Origin: KK5 sp034043675
Lineage (GTDB): Bacteria > Pseudomonadota > Gammaproteobacteria > Burkholderiales > Burkholderiaceae_C
Length of the DNA stretch: 64,000 nucleotides
Assembly: GCF_034043675.1 (NCBI RefSeq)
Contig: NZ_JAXCLA010000009.1
Coordinates: forward strand, 310,001-374,000
Direction of reading: 5' to 3'
Shown: positions 51,585 to 60,169 of the stretch, one piece after another
How positions within the stretch are numbered: the stretch's first letter is position 1
Layout: each line of letters begins with the position of its first letter
Translations under genes and position numbers: made by a program
Notes under the pieces: generated by a model
What the model saw: only the letters and a program-made list of their open reading frames with translations
Told to the model about the DNA's origin: nothing
The model's database searches: none

Positions 51585-52592
51585 ATGAGACTCGTCACCT
51601 ACTCTGACGCCCAGGGCGTCCAGCACGCCGGCGCCTTCATCGACCAGGACACGGCCATCCTCTCGCTGCAGGCGGCGCAGCGCGAACTGCACGGCGCCAC
51701 GTTGCCGAGCCTGTCCAGCGTGCTCTCGCTGATCGAGGCCGGGGACGAGGCGATGGCCCATGCGCGTTCGCTGGTCGAGCGGGCGCCGCGTGTGGCCGTG
51801 CTGCTGCGTCACCAAGTGCACCTGCGTGCGCCGATCCAGCCCCCGCCGCAGATGCGCGACTGCTCCTGCTTCGAACTGCATCTGCGCCAGAGCTTCGCCG
51901 CGGCCCGCAAGATCCGCGCGCTGCAGACGCCGGACCCCGAGGCCACGCTGGCGGCGATGAGCACCAAGGCGGACGAGCGCGTGATCGCTACCTTCAACCG
52001 TCAGCCGATCTACTACAAGTGCAACCGCTTCGCGGTGATCGGCCCGGACGACGACGTGGTGTGGCCGAGCTTCTCAAAGGCACTCGACTTCGAACTGGAG
52101 TTCGGCTGCTACATCGGCCGCAAGACCAAAGACGTCGCCAAGGCCGAGGCGCGCAAGCACATCGTCGGCTACACGATCTTCAACGACATCAGCGCGCGTG
52201 ACGCACAGGCGCTGGAGATGTCCGGCATGCTCGGCCCGGCCAAGAGCAAGGACTTCGACACGGCCAATGTGATGGGCCCCTGCCTGGTGACCACCGACGA
52301 GCTGGAAGACCCGTACAACTTGACGATGATCGCTCGCGTCAACGGCGAGGAATGGGGCCGCGGCAGCACTAGCACGATGCGCTGGACCTTTGAGGAGGTG
52401 ATCGAGCACATCTCCCGCTCCGAGACGCTCTACCCGGGCGAGTTCCTGGGTTCGGGCACCGTCGGCAACGGCTGCGGTTTGGAGCAGTTGCGCAACCTGA
52501 AGGCCAACGACGTGGTCGAACTGGAGGTCCAGGGCCTGGGCGTTCTGCGCACGCGTATCACGCGCCCGCAGCGCGTGTCCGCAGCTGTCTGA
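51585..52592 (+). CDS. Fumarylacetoacetate hydrolase-family enzyme
   Basis: A 335-residue FAH-type enzyme, start at ATG after CAAGAAAACC. The metal site is built from Glu-x-Glu in FELEFGCYIG and the IFNDISARDAQ block; YPGEFLGSGTVGNGCG is the typical C-terminal loop with a broad active-site opening. An extra N-terminal domain of about 80 residues is present, like in acylpyruvase or FAH proper. It should cleave a C-C bond in a 2,4-diketo acid or hydrate an enol. It is 22 bp behind the SDR and coupled to the next gene. Confidence 0.87.
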   Translation: MRLVTYSDAQGVQHAGAFIDQDTAILSLQAAQRELHGATLPSLSSVLSLIEAGDEAMAHARSLVERAPRVAVLLRHQVHLRAPIQPPPQMRDCSCFELHLRQSFAAARKIRALQTPDPEATLAAMSTKADERVIATFNRQPIYYKCNRFAVIGPDDDVVWPSFSKALDFELEFGCYIGRKTKDVAKAEARKHIVGYTIFNDISARDAQALEMSGMLGPAKSKDFDTANVMGPCLVTTDELEDPYNLTMIARVNGEEWGRGSTSTMRWTFEEVIEHISRSETLYPGEFLGSGTVGNGCGLEQLRNLKANDVVELEVQGLGVLRTRITRPQRVSAAV

Positions 52593-52620
52593 TCCCGACC
52601 ATTCTCACGAAAGCCCCGCG

Positions 52621-53652
52621 ATGAAGACCTTCTCCGCCACGCCCGAACGGGGCGACTTCGCCTTCCAGATGCTGATCGCCCCGTACAAGGTGTCGGCCGA
52701 GACGCTGGCCGATACGCGGGGCTACTACGGCCTGAAGCTGACCAAGCACTCGCCCTTCGGCTGCGTGCGGGACGAGGAGGGGCACCTCTATGCCTTCGTG
52801 CGCGCGCTGAACGCGCCAGACAGCACGCCCAACCCAATGAAATTCATCTACCAGTCCAGCCGCGTGGATGGGCAGACGCTGCGCATCGACAAGGCCCGCA
52901 CCGCCAGCCAGGCGATGACGGCGATGCCCGAGCGGGGCTTGAGCGAGGGTGCCATGTGCTGGCAGAGCGTGCCGGGCGAAGAGGGTAATGCCTGGCGCAT
53001 CGCAGCGTCCGCCGAACGCATCCACTGGAAGGAAGAGGGCCTGTTCGACCTCTCCGGCGCGCTGATGGGCGAGGGCTTTCAGTGGTACCTGCCGGGGCCG
53101 GAGTGGGGCATGTTCTACGTGTCACAGCTCTACGAACTGCAAGGCACCTGCGAAGGGCGGCTGGTCAAGGGCGCGATGGCGCTGGACCAGCCGTACATGG
53201 TCGATGGCGGCGCGATCCACTTCCGCAAGGATCCGATCGTCAACAACAAGAAGCACGTGGCCTGGTGGTCCTTCGTGACAATCTACAAGGACGGGACCTG
53301 GGACACCGGCTCCTTCATGGTGGGGCATGACCATCTCGGCTACGCGATCTTCCAGAACGAGAAGGGTGAGATCCGCACCACTACCGACGTCGAGGCCCGC
53401 GTCGTGCACAAGCAGGAAAGCTGGTTCGCCCAGTCGGTCACCATCACGGTCGAGGGCGAGGAGCAGTGGGAATTCCTGCCCGACCGCTACGGCGAGATGG
53501 CCGACTTCACCGGCGGATTCCCGGTAACAGCGCAGCAGGAAGGCCGCTGGCGCCGCGTCGGCGACACCCGCGAGCCGGATCGCTGGTTCGGCTGGGGAGA
53601 ATCCGACCTGCGCAACGGCACGGCGCGCAACGTGCCCGGCCGCGAACTCTGA
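52621..53652 (+). CDS. Conserved protein of unknown function in the catabolic row
   Basis: A 343-residue soluble, beta-rich protein that I do not recognise by name. It has QMLIAPYKVSAETLADTRGYYGLKL, AERIHWKEEGLFDLSGALMGEGFQWYLPGPEWGMFYVSQLYE and GEEQWEFLPDRYGEMADFTGG. The repeated Trp/Tyr strands and the W-Y-L-P-G-P-x-x-G segment recall AttH/CrtC-like lipocalin-type barrels, which act as hydratases or cyclases on hydrophobic molecules, but this is an inference. It lies 28 bp behind the FAH gene and ends the row before the dioxygenase promoter. Confidence 0.62.
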   Translation: MKTFSATPERGDFAFQMLIAPYKVSAETLADTRGYYGLKLTKHSPFGCVRDEEGHLYAFVRALNAPDSTPNPMKFIYQSSRVDGQTLRIDKARTASQAMTAMPERGLSEGAMCWQSVPGEEGNAWRIAASAERIHWKEEGLFDLSGALMGEGFQWYLPGPEWGMFYVSQLYELQGTCEGRLVKGAMALDQPYMVDGGAIHFRKDPIVNNKKHVAWWSFVTIYKDGTWDTGSFMVGHDHLGYAIFQNEKGEIRTTTDVEARVVHKQESWFAQSVTITVEGEEQWEFLPDRYGEMADFTGGFPVTAQQEGRWRRVGDTREPDRWFGWGESDLRNGTARNVPGREL

Positions 53653-53704
53653 GCGCCGCGTCCAGTGGGGTTGTTCCCATGCCGGAGCGCGATGATTTGT
53701 ATGC

Positions 53705-53723
53705 ACACTATCGTTGATAGTGT
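53705..53723. promoter_or_regulatory. Palindromic operator upstream of the Rieske dioxygenase
   Basis: ACACTATCGTTGATAGTGT has perfect 8-bp arms around GTT, 37 bp upstream of the alpha-subunit ATG. CTTATATTAGAC follows as an AT-rich promoter part. The nine bases CACTATCGT also occur inverted at 56557-56565. Confidence 0.65.
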
Positions 53724-53759
53724 CTTATATTAGACGAAGAGACATACAGGAGCACAAGC

Positions 53760-55157
53760 ATGCTGACGCAGACGAGCCCGATGCTGGCCGACGGCACCAA
53801 GATCACCGACCTGGTCATGCCCGCGACGCGGGAAGTCCAGATGAGGGTCCTCTCCGATCCCGAGATCTACGACCTGGAGATGGAGCGCATCTTCGGCAAG
53901 ATCTGGAACTTCCTCGGGCACGAGTCCGAGATCCCCGATCCCGGCGACTTCGTCGTCCGCGACATGGGCTCCGACCAGGTGATCATCTCGCGCGACAAGG
54001 CTGGCGAGGTGCATGTGATGCTCAACGTCTGCCCGCACCGCGGCATGCGCGTGTCGGTTCTGGACGGCGGCAACACGCAGATCCACAAGTGCATCTACCA
54101 TGGCTGGGCCTTCCGCCCGAACGGCGACTTCATCGGCGCGCCGGTCGAGAAGGAGTGCATGCACGGCAAGATGATGTGCAAGGAAGAACTGGGGCTGAAG
54201 AAGGCGCGCGTCACCCTGTACGGCGGCCTGATCTTCGCCACCTGGAACATTGAGGGCCCATCCTTCGAGGAATTCCTCGGCGATGCCAAGTGGTATTACG
54301 ACATCCTCTTCAAGCGCAGCGACCGCGGCCTGGAAGTGCTCGGCCCGCCGCAGCGCTTCGTCGTCCGCGCGAACTGGAAGGCCGCCGGCGAGCAGTCCGC
54401 CGCCGACGGCTTCCACACGTTGACTCTGCACCGCTGGCTCGGCGAGGTCGGCAACTACGCCAAGAAGAACGATGATGGCACCAGTGCCGACCTCAGCCCC
54501 GAAATGTACGGCGTCGAGATCAGCTCGCCGCACGGCCACGCATTGCGCTGCATCGACCTAGCCCGCAAGATCTCGCGCCTGACCGGCCTGGATCCGAAGG
54601 AGCTCAGCGTCCAGCAGAAGCTCGACGCGCTGCCGCCTGCCGGCATGCACAAGGACATGGTCGAGCAGTTGGCGCGCAATCTCAGCCCCGAGCAGTTGCA
54701 GGTGCTGACGACGATGCCGCCGCAGGTGGGCGGCATCTTCCCGAACGTGCTGTTCGGTTTCGTCTACATCCCGCAGCCCGACGGCTCCGTGCTGGGCTCG
54801 CTGACGCTGCACGCCTACGTGCCACGCGGCCCGGACAAGCTCGAGTTCGTCAACTGGATCCTGGCAGAGAAGGACGCGCCGCAGGAACTGCGCGAGCGCA
54901 TCCTGAAGCAGACGATCCAGCTCTTCGGCACCTCGGGCATGGTCGAACAGGACGACTCCGACACCTGGCCCCACATGACCCTTTCTGCTAAGGGCGCGAT
55001 GGGCAAGAAGCAGACCCTCAAGTACCAGGCCGTGTACGAGACCGGCGCGCCCGAGGGATGGCCCGGCCCCGGCATGGTCAACGAAGGTTTCACCAAGGAC
55101 GACACGCAGTGGCACTGGTGGATGTACTGGCGCGAGTTGATGACTTCTGAAGTCTGA
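53760..55157 (+). CDS. Aromatic ring-hydroxylating dioxygenase, alpha subunit
   Basis: A 465-residue Rieske oxygenase. The Rieske cluster residues are CPHRGM and CIYHGWAF (C-x-H and C-x-x-H, about 91-115). The mononuclear iron site shows Asp and two His in ADGFHTLTLH (about 217-226) and a later Asp in EQDDSDTW. GGIFPNVLFGFVYIPQPDG is typical of the larger biphenyl/naphthalene-like alpha subunits. A palindrome lies upstream and the beta subunit 39 bp downstream. It starts ring attack by adding O2; the substrate group is probably a polycyclic or hydrophobic aromatic. Confidence 0.93.
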   Translation: MLTQTSPMLADGTKITDLVMPATREVQMRVLSDPEIYDLEMERIFGKIWNFLGHESEIPDPGDFVVRDMGSDQVIISRDKAGEVHVMLNVCPHRGMRVSVLDGGNTQIHKCIYHGWAFRPNGDFIGAPVEKECMHGKMMCKEELGLKKARVTLYGGLIFATWNIEGPSFEEFLGDAKWYYDILFKRSDRGLEVLGPPQRFVVRANWKAAGEQSAADGFHTLTLHRWLGEVGNYAKKNDDGTSADLSPEMYGVEISSPHGHALRCIDLARKISRLTGLDPKELSVQQKLDALPPAGMHKDMVEQLARNLSPEQLQVLTTMPPQVGGIFPNVLFGFVYIPQPDGSVLGSLTLHAYVPRGPDKLEFVNWILAEKDAPQELRERILKQTIQLFGTSGMVEQDDSDTWPHMTLSAKGAMGKKQTLKYQAVYETGAPEGWPGPGMVNEGFTKDDTQWHWWMYWRELMTSEV

Positions 55158-55196
55158 GACACCCCCCGCCCGATCAGTCCAAGGAGCTAATCTGTC

Positions 55197-55760
55197 ATGT
55201 CAGCCGTTCTTGAAAGCCAGGCCGTGGAATCCACCGAGACCTTTGAACGCGTGCCGGTGGGCGCGCCCGAGTACAACCGTATCGTCGAGTTCCTCTATGA
55301 CGAGGCGGCGCTGCTCGACCAGATCCGCCTGTCGGAATGGGCCGCGACGTTGGCCCCCGACCTGGTCTACAACGCGCCATTGCGGGAGACCCGCGGCTCG
55401 GCCCACCAGGCCGCCACCTACGTCCGCAGCGTGCAGCACTACCACGACGACTACCGCTCCGTGATGGGCCGCATCATGCGGCTGACCGGGAAGAGCGCCT
55501 GGGCCGAGGATCCGCCCTCGCGCACCCGCCGCCTGGTCACCAACGTGCTGGTGCGCAAGACCGCCAAGCCTGACGAGTTCGCCGTCGTCAGCTACCTGCT
55601 GATCACGCGCAGCCGTTTCAACTTCGACGAGTTCGACCTGATCAGCGCGGAGCGCCACGACATCCTGCGCAAGGACGGCAGCAGCTTGAAGCTGGCCCGG
55701 CGCGAGATCCTGCTGGACCAGGCGGTGCTCGGCACGCCGAACCTGGCGATCTTCCTCTAG
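55197..55760 (+). CDS. Aromatic ring-hydroxylating dioxygenase, beta subunit
   Basis: A 187-residue NTF2-fold subunit. EYNRIVEFLYDEAALLDQIRLSEWAATLAPDLVYNAP is the beta-subunit start, followed by RIMRLTGKSAWAEDPPSRTRRLVTNV with the Arg-rich segment of the alpha/beta interface, and the C-terminal RREILLDQAVLGTPNLAIFL. AAGGAGCTAATCTGTC precedes the ATG. It completes the dioxygenase core; a good terminator follows directly, so the two genes form a short transcript. Confidence 0.93.
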   Translation: MSAVLESQAVESTETFERVPVGAPEYNRIVEFLYDEAALLDQIRLSEWAATLAPDLVYNAPLRETRGSAHQAATYVRSVQHYHDDYRSVMGRIMRLTGKSAWAEDPPSRTRRLVTNVLVRKTAKPDEFAVVSYLLITRSRFNFDEFDLISAERHDILRKDGSSLKLARREILLDQAVLGTPNLAIFL

Positions 55761-55784
55761 GGCCCTTCTTCAGGCGATCGGCGG

Positions 55785-55819
55785 ATGGCTGGCGTTCACT
55801 GGAACGCCAGCCATTTTTC
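55785..55819 (+). terminator. Rho-independent terminator of the dioxygenase operon
   Basis: ATGGCTGGCGTTC pairs exactly with GAACGCCAGCCAT around ACTG, and TTTTT follows immediately. This is the best terminator in the window. It overlaps the end of the convergent DUF2889 gene. Confidence 0.9.
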
Positions 55820-56521
55820 ATCGTCGGCGCACAGCGCCGCGGCACGTGCGCTGAAATCCCAGGTCGAGCCGACATTGCGCAAGGCCAGCGCCGCGCGCTC
55901 CGGTTGCTGGACATGGCAGCGTCCGGTCGGCATCGCGTGGATCTGGATGTCCAGGTTCTTCTGCCGGCCCACGGAGATCATCGCGCAGCGGCGCAGCACG
56001 ATGGCGGCCTCGGCCTCGTGGGGACAGAGCGTCTGCAAGGCCCAGCGAGAGAAACCCTCGCGTAGCGACACGGACGGGCCGATGATGACCAGGCCGTCTA
56101 GTGACCAGTCCAGCAGTAGCTCGCCATCTGCCCACAGCCGCGCCTGCGTGCGGCCGTCGACGCGGTCCGGTACCTCGATGTCGTACTGCCGGCGGGGCCG
56201 CTGCATGGCGGCAGCGGCGATCGCTAAGCCCGCCAGGTCGAACAGGTGGGTGCATTGCAGGCTTGCCTCGGTGAAGCGCCCGACCGAGTTGGCGATGCCG
56301 TCCAGCCGCATGCCGACCAGGGTGCTCAGCGGTCCGGCTGCAGACGGACATAACGTGTACGGATTGCGCAGCGCACTCCCCTCGACGTGCAGCACCTGTT
56401 CAAATTCGTGGTCGACGGAGACCCTGAAGTGGTGGAAATCGTCTTCCAGTGCGGCGCGGGCGGTGCCGCCTTGCAGCCCCCCCTCATGGGCAATCACGAT
56501 ACGTCGACGGAAGGCGCCCAT
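55796..56521 (-). CDS. DUF2889 protein
   Basis: A 241-residue soluble protein with the DUF2889 pattern: RRRIVIAHEGGLQGGTARAALEDDFHHFRVSVDHE, LRNPYTLCPSAAGPLSTLVGM, QCTHLFDLAGLAIAAAA, YDIEVPDRVDGRTQARLW and ALALRNVGSTWDFS. Genes of this family sit beside aromatic and steroid degradation genes but have no proven function. It converges on the dioxygenase terminator and is divergent from the SDR at 56601, with shared promoter motifs in the 79-bp spacer. Start at 56521 is the only good one. Confidence 0.85.
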   Translation of the reverse strand: MGAFRRRIVIAHEGGLQGGTARAALEDDFHHFRVSVDHEFEQVLHVEGSALRNPYTLCPSAAGPLSTLVGMRLDGIANSVGRFTEASLQCTHLFDLAGLAIAAAAMQRPRRQYDIEVPDRVDGRTQARLWADGELLLDWSLDGLVIIGPSVSLREGFSRWALQTLCPHEAEAAIVLRRCAMISVGRQKNLDIQIHAMPTGRCHVQQPERAALALRNVGSTWDFSARAAALCADDEKWLAFQ

Positions 56522-56556
56522 GGAGATTTCACTTAGACATATTGATCGTAAAGTGT

Positions 56557-56578
56557 ACGATAGTGCTAAATGTGTTCA
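56557..56578. promoter_or_regulatory. Divergent promoter with shared motif site 4 and CACTATCGT copy
   Basis: On the minus strand TGAACACATT (56569-56578) is followed by CACTATCGT (56557-56565), the half of the palindrome at 53705. Both elements in one 22-bp stretch suggest joint control of DUF2889 and the SDR with the dioxygenase. Confidence 0.55.
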
Positions 56579-56600
56579 TATTTAATTTGCGAGGTCGGAG

Positions 56601-57401
56601 ATGGCGCTGCTGCGTGACAAGGTCGCATTGATCACCGGGGCCGGCAACGGCATCGGCCGTGGCGTGGCCCGCCGCTTCGCGCGCGAGGGCGCCCTGGTCG
56701 CCATCGCCGAGATCGACGAACGCACCGGCCCGGCCGTCGCCGCCGAATGCGTGGAGCTGGGCGCACGCGCGCTGTTCGTGCGCACCGACGTGACCGACAA
56801 GGCCAGCATCGAGGCCGCCATCGCCACCACCGTCGAGGCCTTCGGCGGCCTGGACATCCTGGTCAATAACGCCTTCGTGCCCACGCCCAACGTCAAGCTC
56901 GAGGACAAGACCGACGAAATGCTCGAGCGCACGCTGCGCTCCACCGTCTGGGCCAGTTGGTGGGCGATGAAGGCGGCGCTGCCGCACATGCGCGCCCGCG
57001 GCGGCGGCAAGGTGGTCAACTTCTACTCGATCGACGTGGAGATGGGCGCCTGGCTGCATGGCGACTACAACACCGCCAAGGGCGGCATCCTCGGCCTGAC
57101 GCGCAGCGCTGCCTCGGAGTGGGGGCGCTTCAACATCACCGTCAACGCGATCGCGCCGACGGCCATGGGCGCGACCTTCCACAAGCTCTGCGCCGAGAAC
57201 CCGGGCTTCGCGGAGAAGTCGGCCGCGATGCGCCCGCTGGGCCGCTGCGGCGATCCCGAGGAGGACATCGGCCCGGCCGTCGTCTTCCTGGCCAGCGACA
57301 TGTCGCGCTACGTCACCGGCGAGTCCATCCATGTGGACGGCGGCCTGCACCTGCCCGGCTACAACTCGCGGCCGGCCGACGTGCCGGTGCGCGAACGCTG
57401 A
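56601..57401 (+). CDS. SDR family oxidoreductase
   Basis: A 266-residue SDR with TGAGNGIGRGVA (about 13-24), VNNAF, the catalytic YNTAK (about 155-159) and the end loop VTGESIHVDGG. The Ser of the catalytic triad is in NFYSIDVE. A dihydrodiol dehydrogenase role after the Rieske dioxygenase is attractive, as it is controlled from the promoter that shares motifs with the dioxygenase. GCGAGGTCGG precedes the ATG. It converges on the acyl-CoA ligase across a hairpin. Confidence 0.87.
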   Translation: MALLRDKVALITGAGNGIGRGVARRFAREGALVAIAEIDERTGPAVAAECVELGARALFVRTDVTDKASIEAAIATTVEAFGGLDILVNNAFVPTPNVKLEDKTDEMLERTLRSTVWASWWAMKAALPHMRARGGGKVVNFYSIDVEMGAWLHGDYNTAKGGILGLTRSAASEWGRFNITVNAIAPTAMGATFHKLCAENPGFAEKSAAMRPLGRCGDPEEDIGPAVVFLASDMSRYVTGESIHVDGGLHLPGYNSRPADVPVRER

Positions 57402-57419
57402 GCGCCGCAGAAAGAACAA

Positions 57420-57445
57420 GGCCCGCCGTCTTGCGATGGCGGGCC
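57420..57445. terminator. Bidirectional terminator hairpin
   Basis: GGCCCGCC and GGCGGGCC pair across 10 bases between two convergent genes. On the minus strand the hairpin is followed by a T-rich run (TTGTTCTTTCT), fitting termination of the acyl-CoA ligase transcript. Confidence 0.65.
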
Positions 57446-57463
57446 CGCGGGGTCGAAAGCGCC

Positions 57464-59128
57464 TCAGCGCTTGGCGACCCTGATGTCGGTCTCTTCCAGA
57501 TCCCAGGTGGCAGACGTCTTGCCTTCGTCACGCAGCAAATACTTCAGGACCCGGCCTTGCGGATTCTTCGGCAGCGAATCGCGAAACTCGATGTAGCGCG
57601 GCAGCGCGTAGTAGGGCACCGCGTCGGTGGACCAGCGGAACAGTTCCGCATGGGCCAGCGTGGCGCCGGCGTGCAGCACGGCGGTGACCTTGACATCGTC
57701 CTCTCCCTTGCTCGACGGCACCGCATGCACGGCTACCTCGGCGATCGCCGGGTGCGCGGCGAAGGCCGCCTCCATCTCGAAGCTGGAGATGTTCTCGCCG
57801 CGGCGGCGCAGGTAGTCCTTCTTGCGGTCGACGAAGTAGAAGAAGCCCTGTTCGTCGAACTTGCCGATGTCGCCGGTGTGGAACCAGAGATTGCGCAGCA
57901 GCTTGACCGTGTCTTCCGGGCGGCGCCAGTAGCCCATGAACATGATGTCCGGGCGCAGCGGCCGCACGACGATCTCGCCCGCCGTATTGGCCGGCAGCTC
58001 GCGGTCCAGTTCGTCGACGATGCGCACGTCGAAGTCGGCAATGCGCTTGCCCGAGGAGCCCGGCGCCGCGTACTCGCCACCGGGCAGCGAGGTGACCACG
58101 CAGGCTTCGGTCAGGCCGTAGCCGTTGCCGCCGACCTGCTTCGCGCCGAAGCGCTCGCGCCAGATCTTCTTGGTTTCCTCGGTGAAGGGGTTGCCGCGCA
58201 CCGTGTGGATCTGGCCGAAGCAGCGCCTGGCGGCGTCGCTGTCGGGCGCCTGCGCGAGCAGGCCGCCCATGCCGCCGAGGATGGAGGCGATGGTGGCGCC
58301 GGAGCGCTCGACCTCCGGCCAGAAGTTGGAGACCGAGAAGCGCGGCACGACGCACACCCGCGCGCCGACCAGGATGTTGGAGATGATGCCCACGCACAGC
58401 GCGTTCATGTGGAACAGCGGCAGCGGCGTGATCGTCACGTCCTTCTCGGTGGCCGGGCCGGCGCGCAACTGCAGCCGCGCCAGGTTGCACATGAAGTTGT
58501 AGCTGAGCATGCAGCCCTTAGACGGGCCGGTCGTGCCCGAGGTGTAGACCAGGCAGGCCAGCTCGGCCGGATCGGGCTTGTCGGCGAAGGGGCTGGCATT
58601 GCCGCCGCGATGGGCATCCAGCGGCGCCACGCCGACGTGCAGGTCCGCCGGCAATCCCGCCTCACCACGGTGCAGGATCTGCTTCACCACGGGCGCGCCC
58701 GACACCACCGCGGCAATGCGCTCCAGATAGTCGGCTTCGCAGACGACCAGCGCCGCATCGGCGTCGGCGATCTGGTGGCGCAGGAACTCGCCGCGCAGCG
58801 CCGTGTTGATCGGCACGCTGACGGCGCGCAGCTTGTTCACCGCCAGCCAGACCACGACAGCATCGATGTTGTTGTCCAACATCGAGACCAGCGTCTGCCC
58901 CTGCCGCAGGCCCAGATCTTGCAAGGCGTGCGCCATGCAATTGGAGAGTCGATCAACTTCGGCGTATGTGTACAGCTTCCCGGCGAAATCGAGCAGCACG
59001 CGGTCCGGGAAACGGGCCACGGCGCGGTCCAGCGCGGCGATCACCGTGTCGCGCTCGCCGAGGCTCCAGGTGTCGGGGCTGCCCATGCCGGTGAGCGAGT
59101 TTTCATTGCGAACAGCGGCATCAAGCAT
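57464..59128 (-). CDS. Acyl-CoA ligase, AMP-binding family
   Basis: A 554-residue adenylating enzyme. The P-loop-like ATP motif is VYTSGTTGPSKGCMLSYNF (about 182-200); GGNGYGLTEA and HTGDIGKFDEQGFFYFVDRKKDYLRRRGENIS are the A5 and A7-A8 motifs, and NPQGRVLKYLL holds the A10 region where the usual catalytic Lys is followed by Tyr-Leu. It makes CoA esters of a carboxylic acid in two steps. Its role would be activation of the acid produced after ring cleavage or of the side chain. It is divergent from the TetR gene at 59293. Confidence 0.92.
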   Translation of the reverse strand: MLDAAVRNENSLTGMGSPDTWSLGERDTVIAALDRAVARFPDRVLLDFAGKLYTYAEVDRLSNCMAHALQDLGLRQGQTLVSMLDNNIDAVVVWLAVNKLRAVSVPINTALRGEFLRHQIADADAALVVCEADYLERIAAVVSGAPVVKQILHRGEAGLPADLHVGVAPLDAHRGGNASPFADKPDPAELACLVYTSGTTGPSKGCMLSYNFMCNLARLQLRAGPATEKDVTITPLPLFHMNALCVGIISNILVGARVCVVPRFSVSNFWPEVERSGATIASILGGMGGLLAQAPDSDAARRCFGQIHTVRGNPFTEETKKIWRERFGAKQVGGNGYGLTEACVVTSLPGGEYAAPGSSGKRIADFDVRIVDELDRELPANTAGEIVVRPLRPDIMFMGYWRRPEDTVKLLRNLWFHTGDIGKFDEQGFFYFVDRKKDYLRRRGENISSFEMEAAFAAHPAIAEVAVHAVPSSKGEDDVKVTAVLHAGATLAHAELFRWSTDAVPYYALPRYIEFRDSLPKNPQGRVLKYLLRDEGKTSATWDLEETDIRVAKR

Positions 59129-59292
59129 GGAAGTCCCCGTTTCTATCTATTCCAATACAAGAATCAAATTCTAAATGCAGGAGTCACGCACCCCACGCGT
59201 GTTTACCCTGAAAGACCTAGGACGCATTCACAAATACGTGTCTAAAAACCAAGTACTTGATCGACAATTTAGAACCTCAACGAGGACCGAAT

Positions 59293-60156
59293 ATGGGACG
59301 AGAGAAAGAGCAGTCAGCGACGCAAGTGATTGATGCCATCGGCAAGGCGGGGGGGCGGCGTAGTGCGGCGCTTTCGGCTGTCACGCAGCCGACGCAGCGC
59401 GCGGCCACTGCCAAGGCCACGACAAAAGCAGCGAAAGTGCCCAAGCCTGCAACGACGAAGGCGGCGACTGTCAAGCCACCCGCGAAGCCGGCCGTCGCGC
59501 CGGTGCCGCCGGCCGCTGCGCCCGCCGCCGTGGCCGCAGCGCCGGCCGCCGCACCGGTGCGCCGCAAGCGCCGCAACAAGCGCTCCGAGGAGACGATCGA
59601 GACCATCCTGGTCGCCACCGAGCAGATCGTGCTGGAGTCCGGCGCCAGCCGCATCTCCATCCTGGATGTGTGCAAACTTGCCAATGTCTCGCGCGGCACC
59701 TTCTATCGCTACTTCTCCTCGCAGGATGACCTGCTGGATGCCTTTTCCCGCCACAAGCGTGATGGCTTCCACCGATCGCTGCAGCAGGCCGTCGAGCCCT
59801 TCGCCGACCCGGACGAGCGCTTCGACGCCTTGCTGGCCTATCTGGAGCGCTACCTGGAACACGGCAATGCGCGGCGCCTGCTGCTGGTGGCGCCGGACTA
59901 TGCGCTGAGCTTCTTCAAGCGCATCTTCCACGATGCGGTCGTGCGCTTCGAGGACGTGCTGCGGCCGGTCTTCGACGCCTGGGACGACCGCCTGGGCGCC
60001 CGCATCGACCGTGAACTGGTCTGCGAGATGCTGATCCGCTACGTGCTCAGCGAGCAACTGGTCTCCGGCTCGACCGAGCGCCACAGCCTGCCCCGCCGCG
60101 TCACCCGCATGATCACGACGATCATGGGTGCCGGCGTGGTCCGCACCCGCCGCTGA
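59293..60156 (+). CDS. TetR-family regulator with a Lys/Ala/Pro-rich N-terminal tail
   Basis: A 287-residue regulator. The first 100 residues are a low-complexity basic tail (ATAKATTKAAKVPKPATTKAA, then PPAKPAVAPVPPAAAPAA, then RRKRRNKRSEE) like bacterial histone-H1/AlgP-type tails. Then a normal TetR helix-turn-helix follows: SGASRISILDVCKLANVSRG and TFYRYFSSQDDLLDAFSRH. The rest is the ligand domain. ATG at 59293 after CGAGGACCG is preferred over a TTG 12 codons upstream. As the only intact regulator in the catabolic locus it is the best candidate to bind the shared motif. Confidence 0.88.
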   Translation: MGREKEQSATQVIDAIGKAGGRRSAALSAVTQPTQRAATAKATTKAAKVPKPATTKAATVKPPAKPAVAPVPPAAAPAAVAAAPAAAPVRRKRRNKRSEETIETILVATEQIVLESGASRISILDVCKLANVSRGTFYRYFSSQDDLLDAFSRHKRDGFHRSLQQAVEPFADPDERFDALLAYLERYLEHGNARRLLLVAPDYALSFFKRIFHDAVVRFEDVLRPVFDAWDDRLGARIDRELVCEMLIRYVLSEQLVSGSTERHSLPRRVTRMITTIMGAGVVRTRR

Positions 60157-60169
60157 GGAAGGGCGCCTG

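Noticed and set aside
59257..59292. Earlier TTG start for the tailed TetR
   Set aside because: The ATG at 59293 has a better ribosome site, and the extra 12 residues show no conservation signal.
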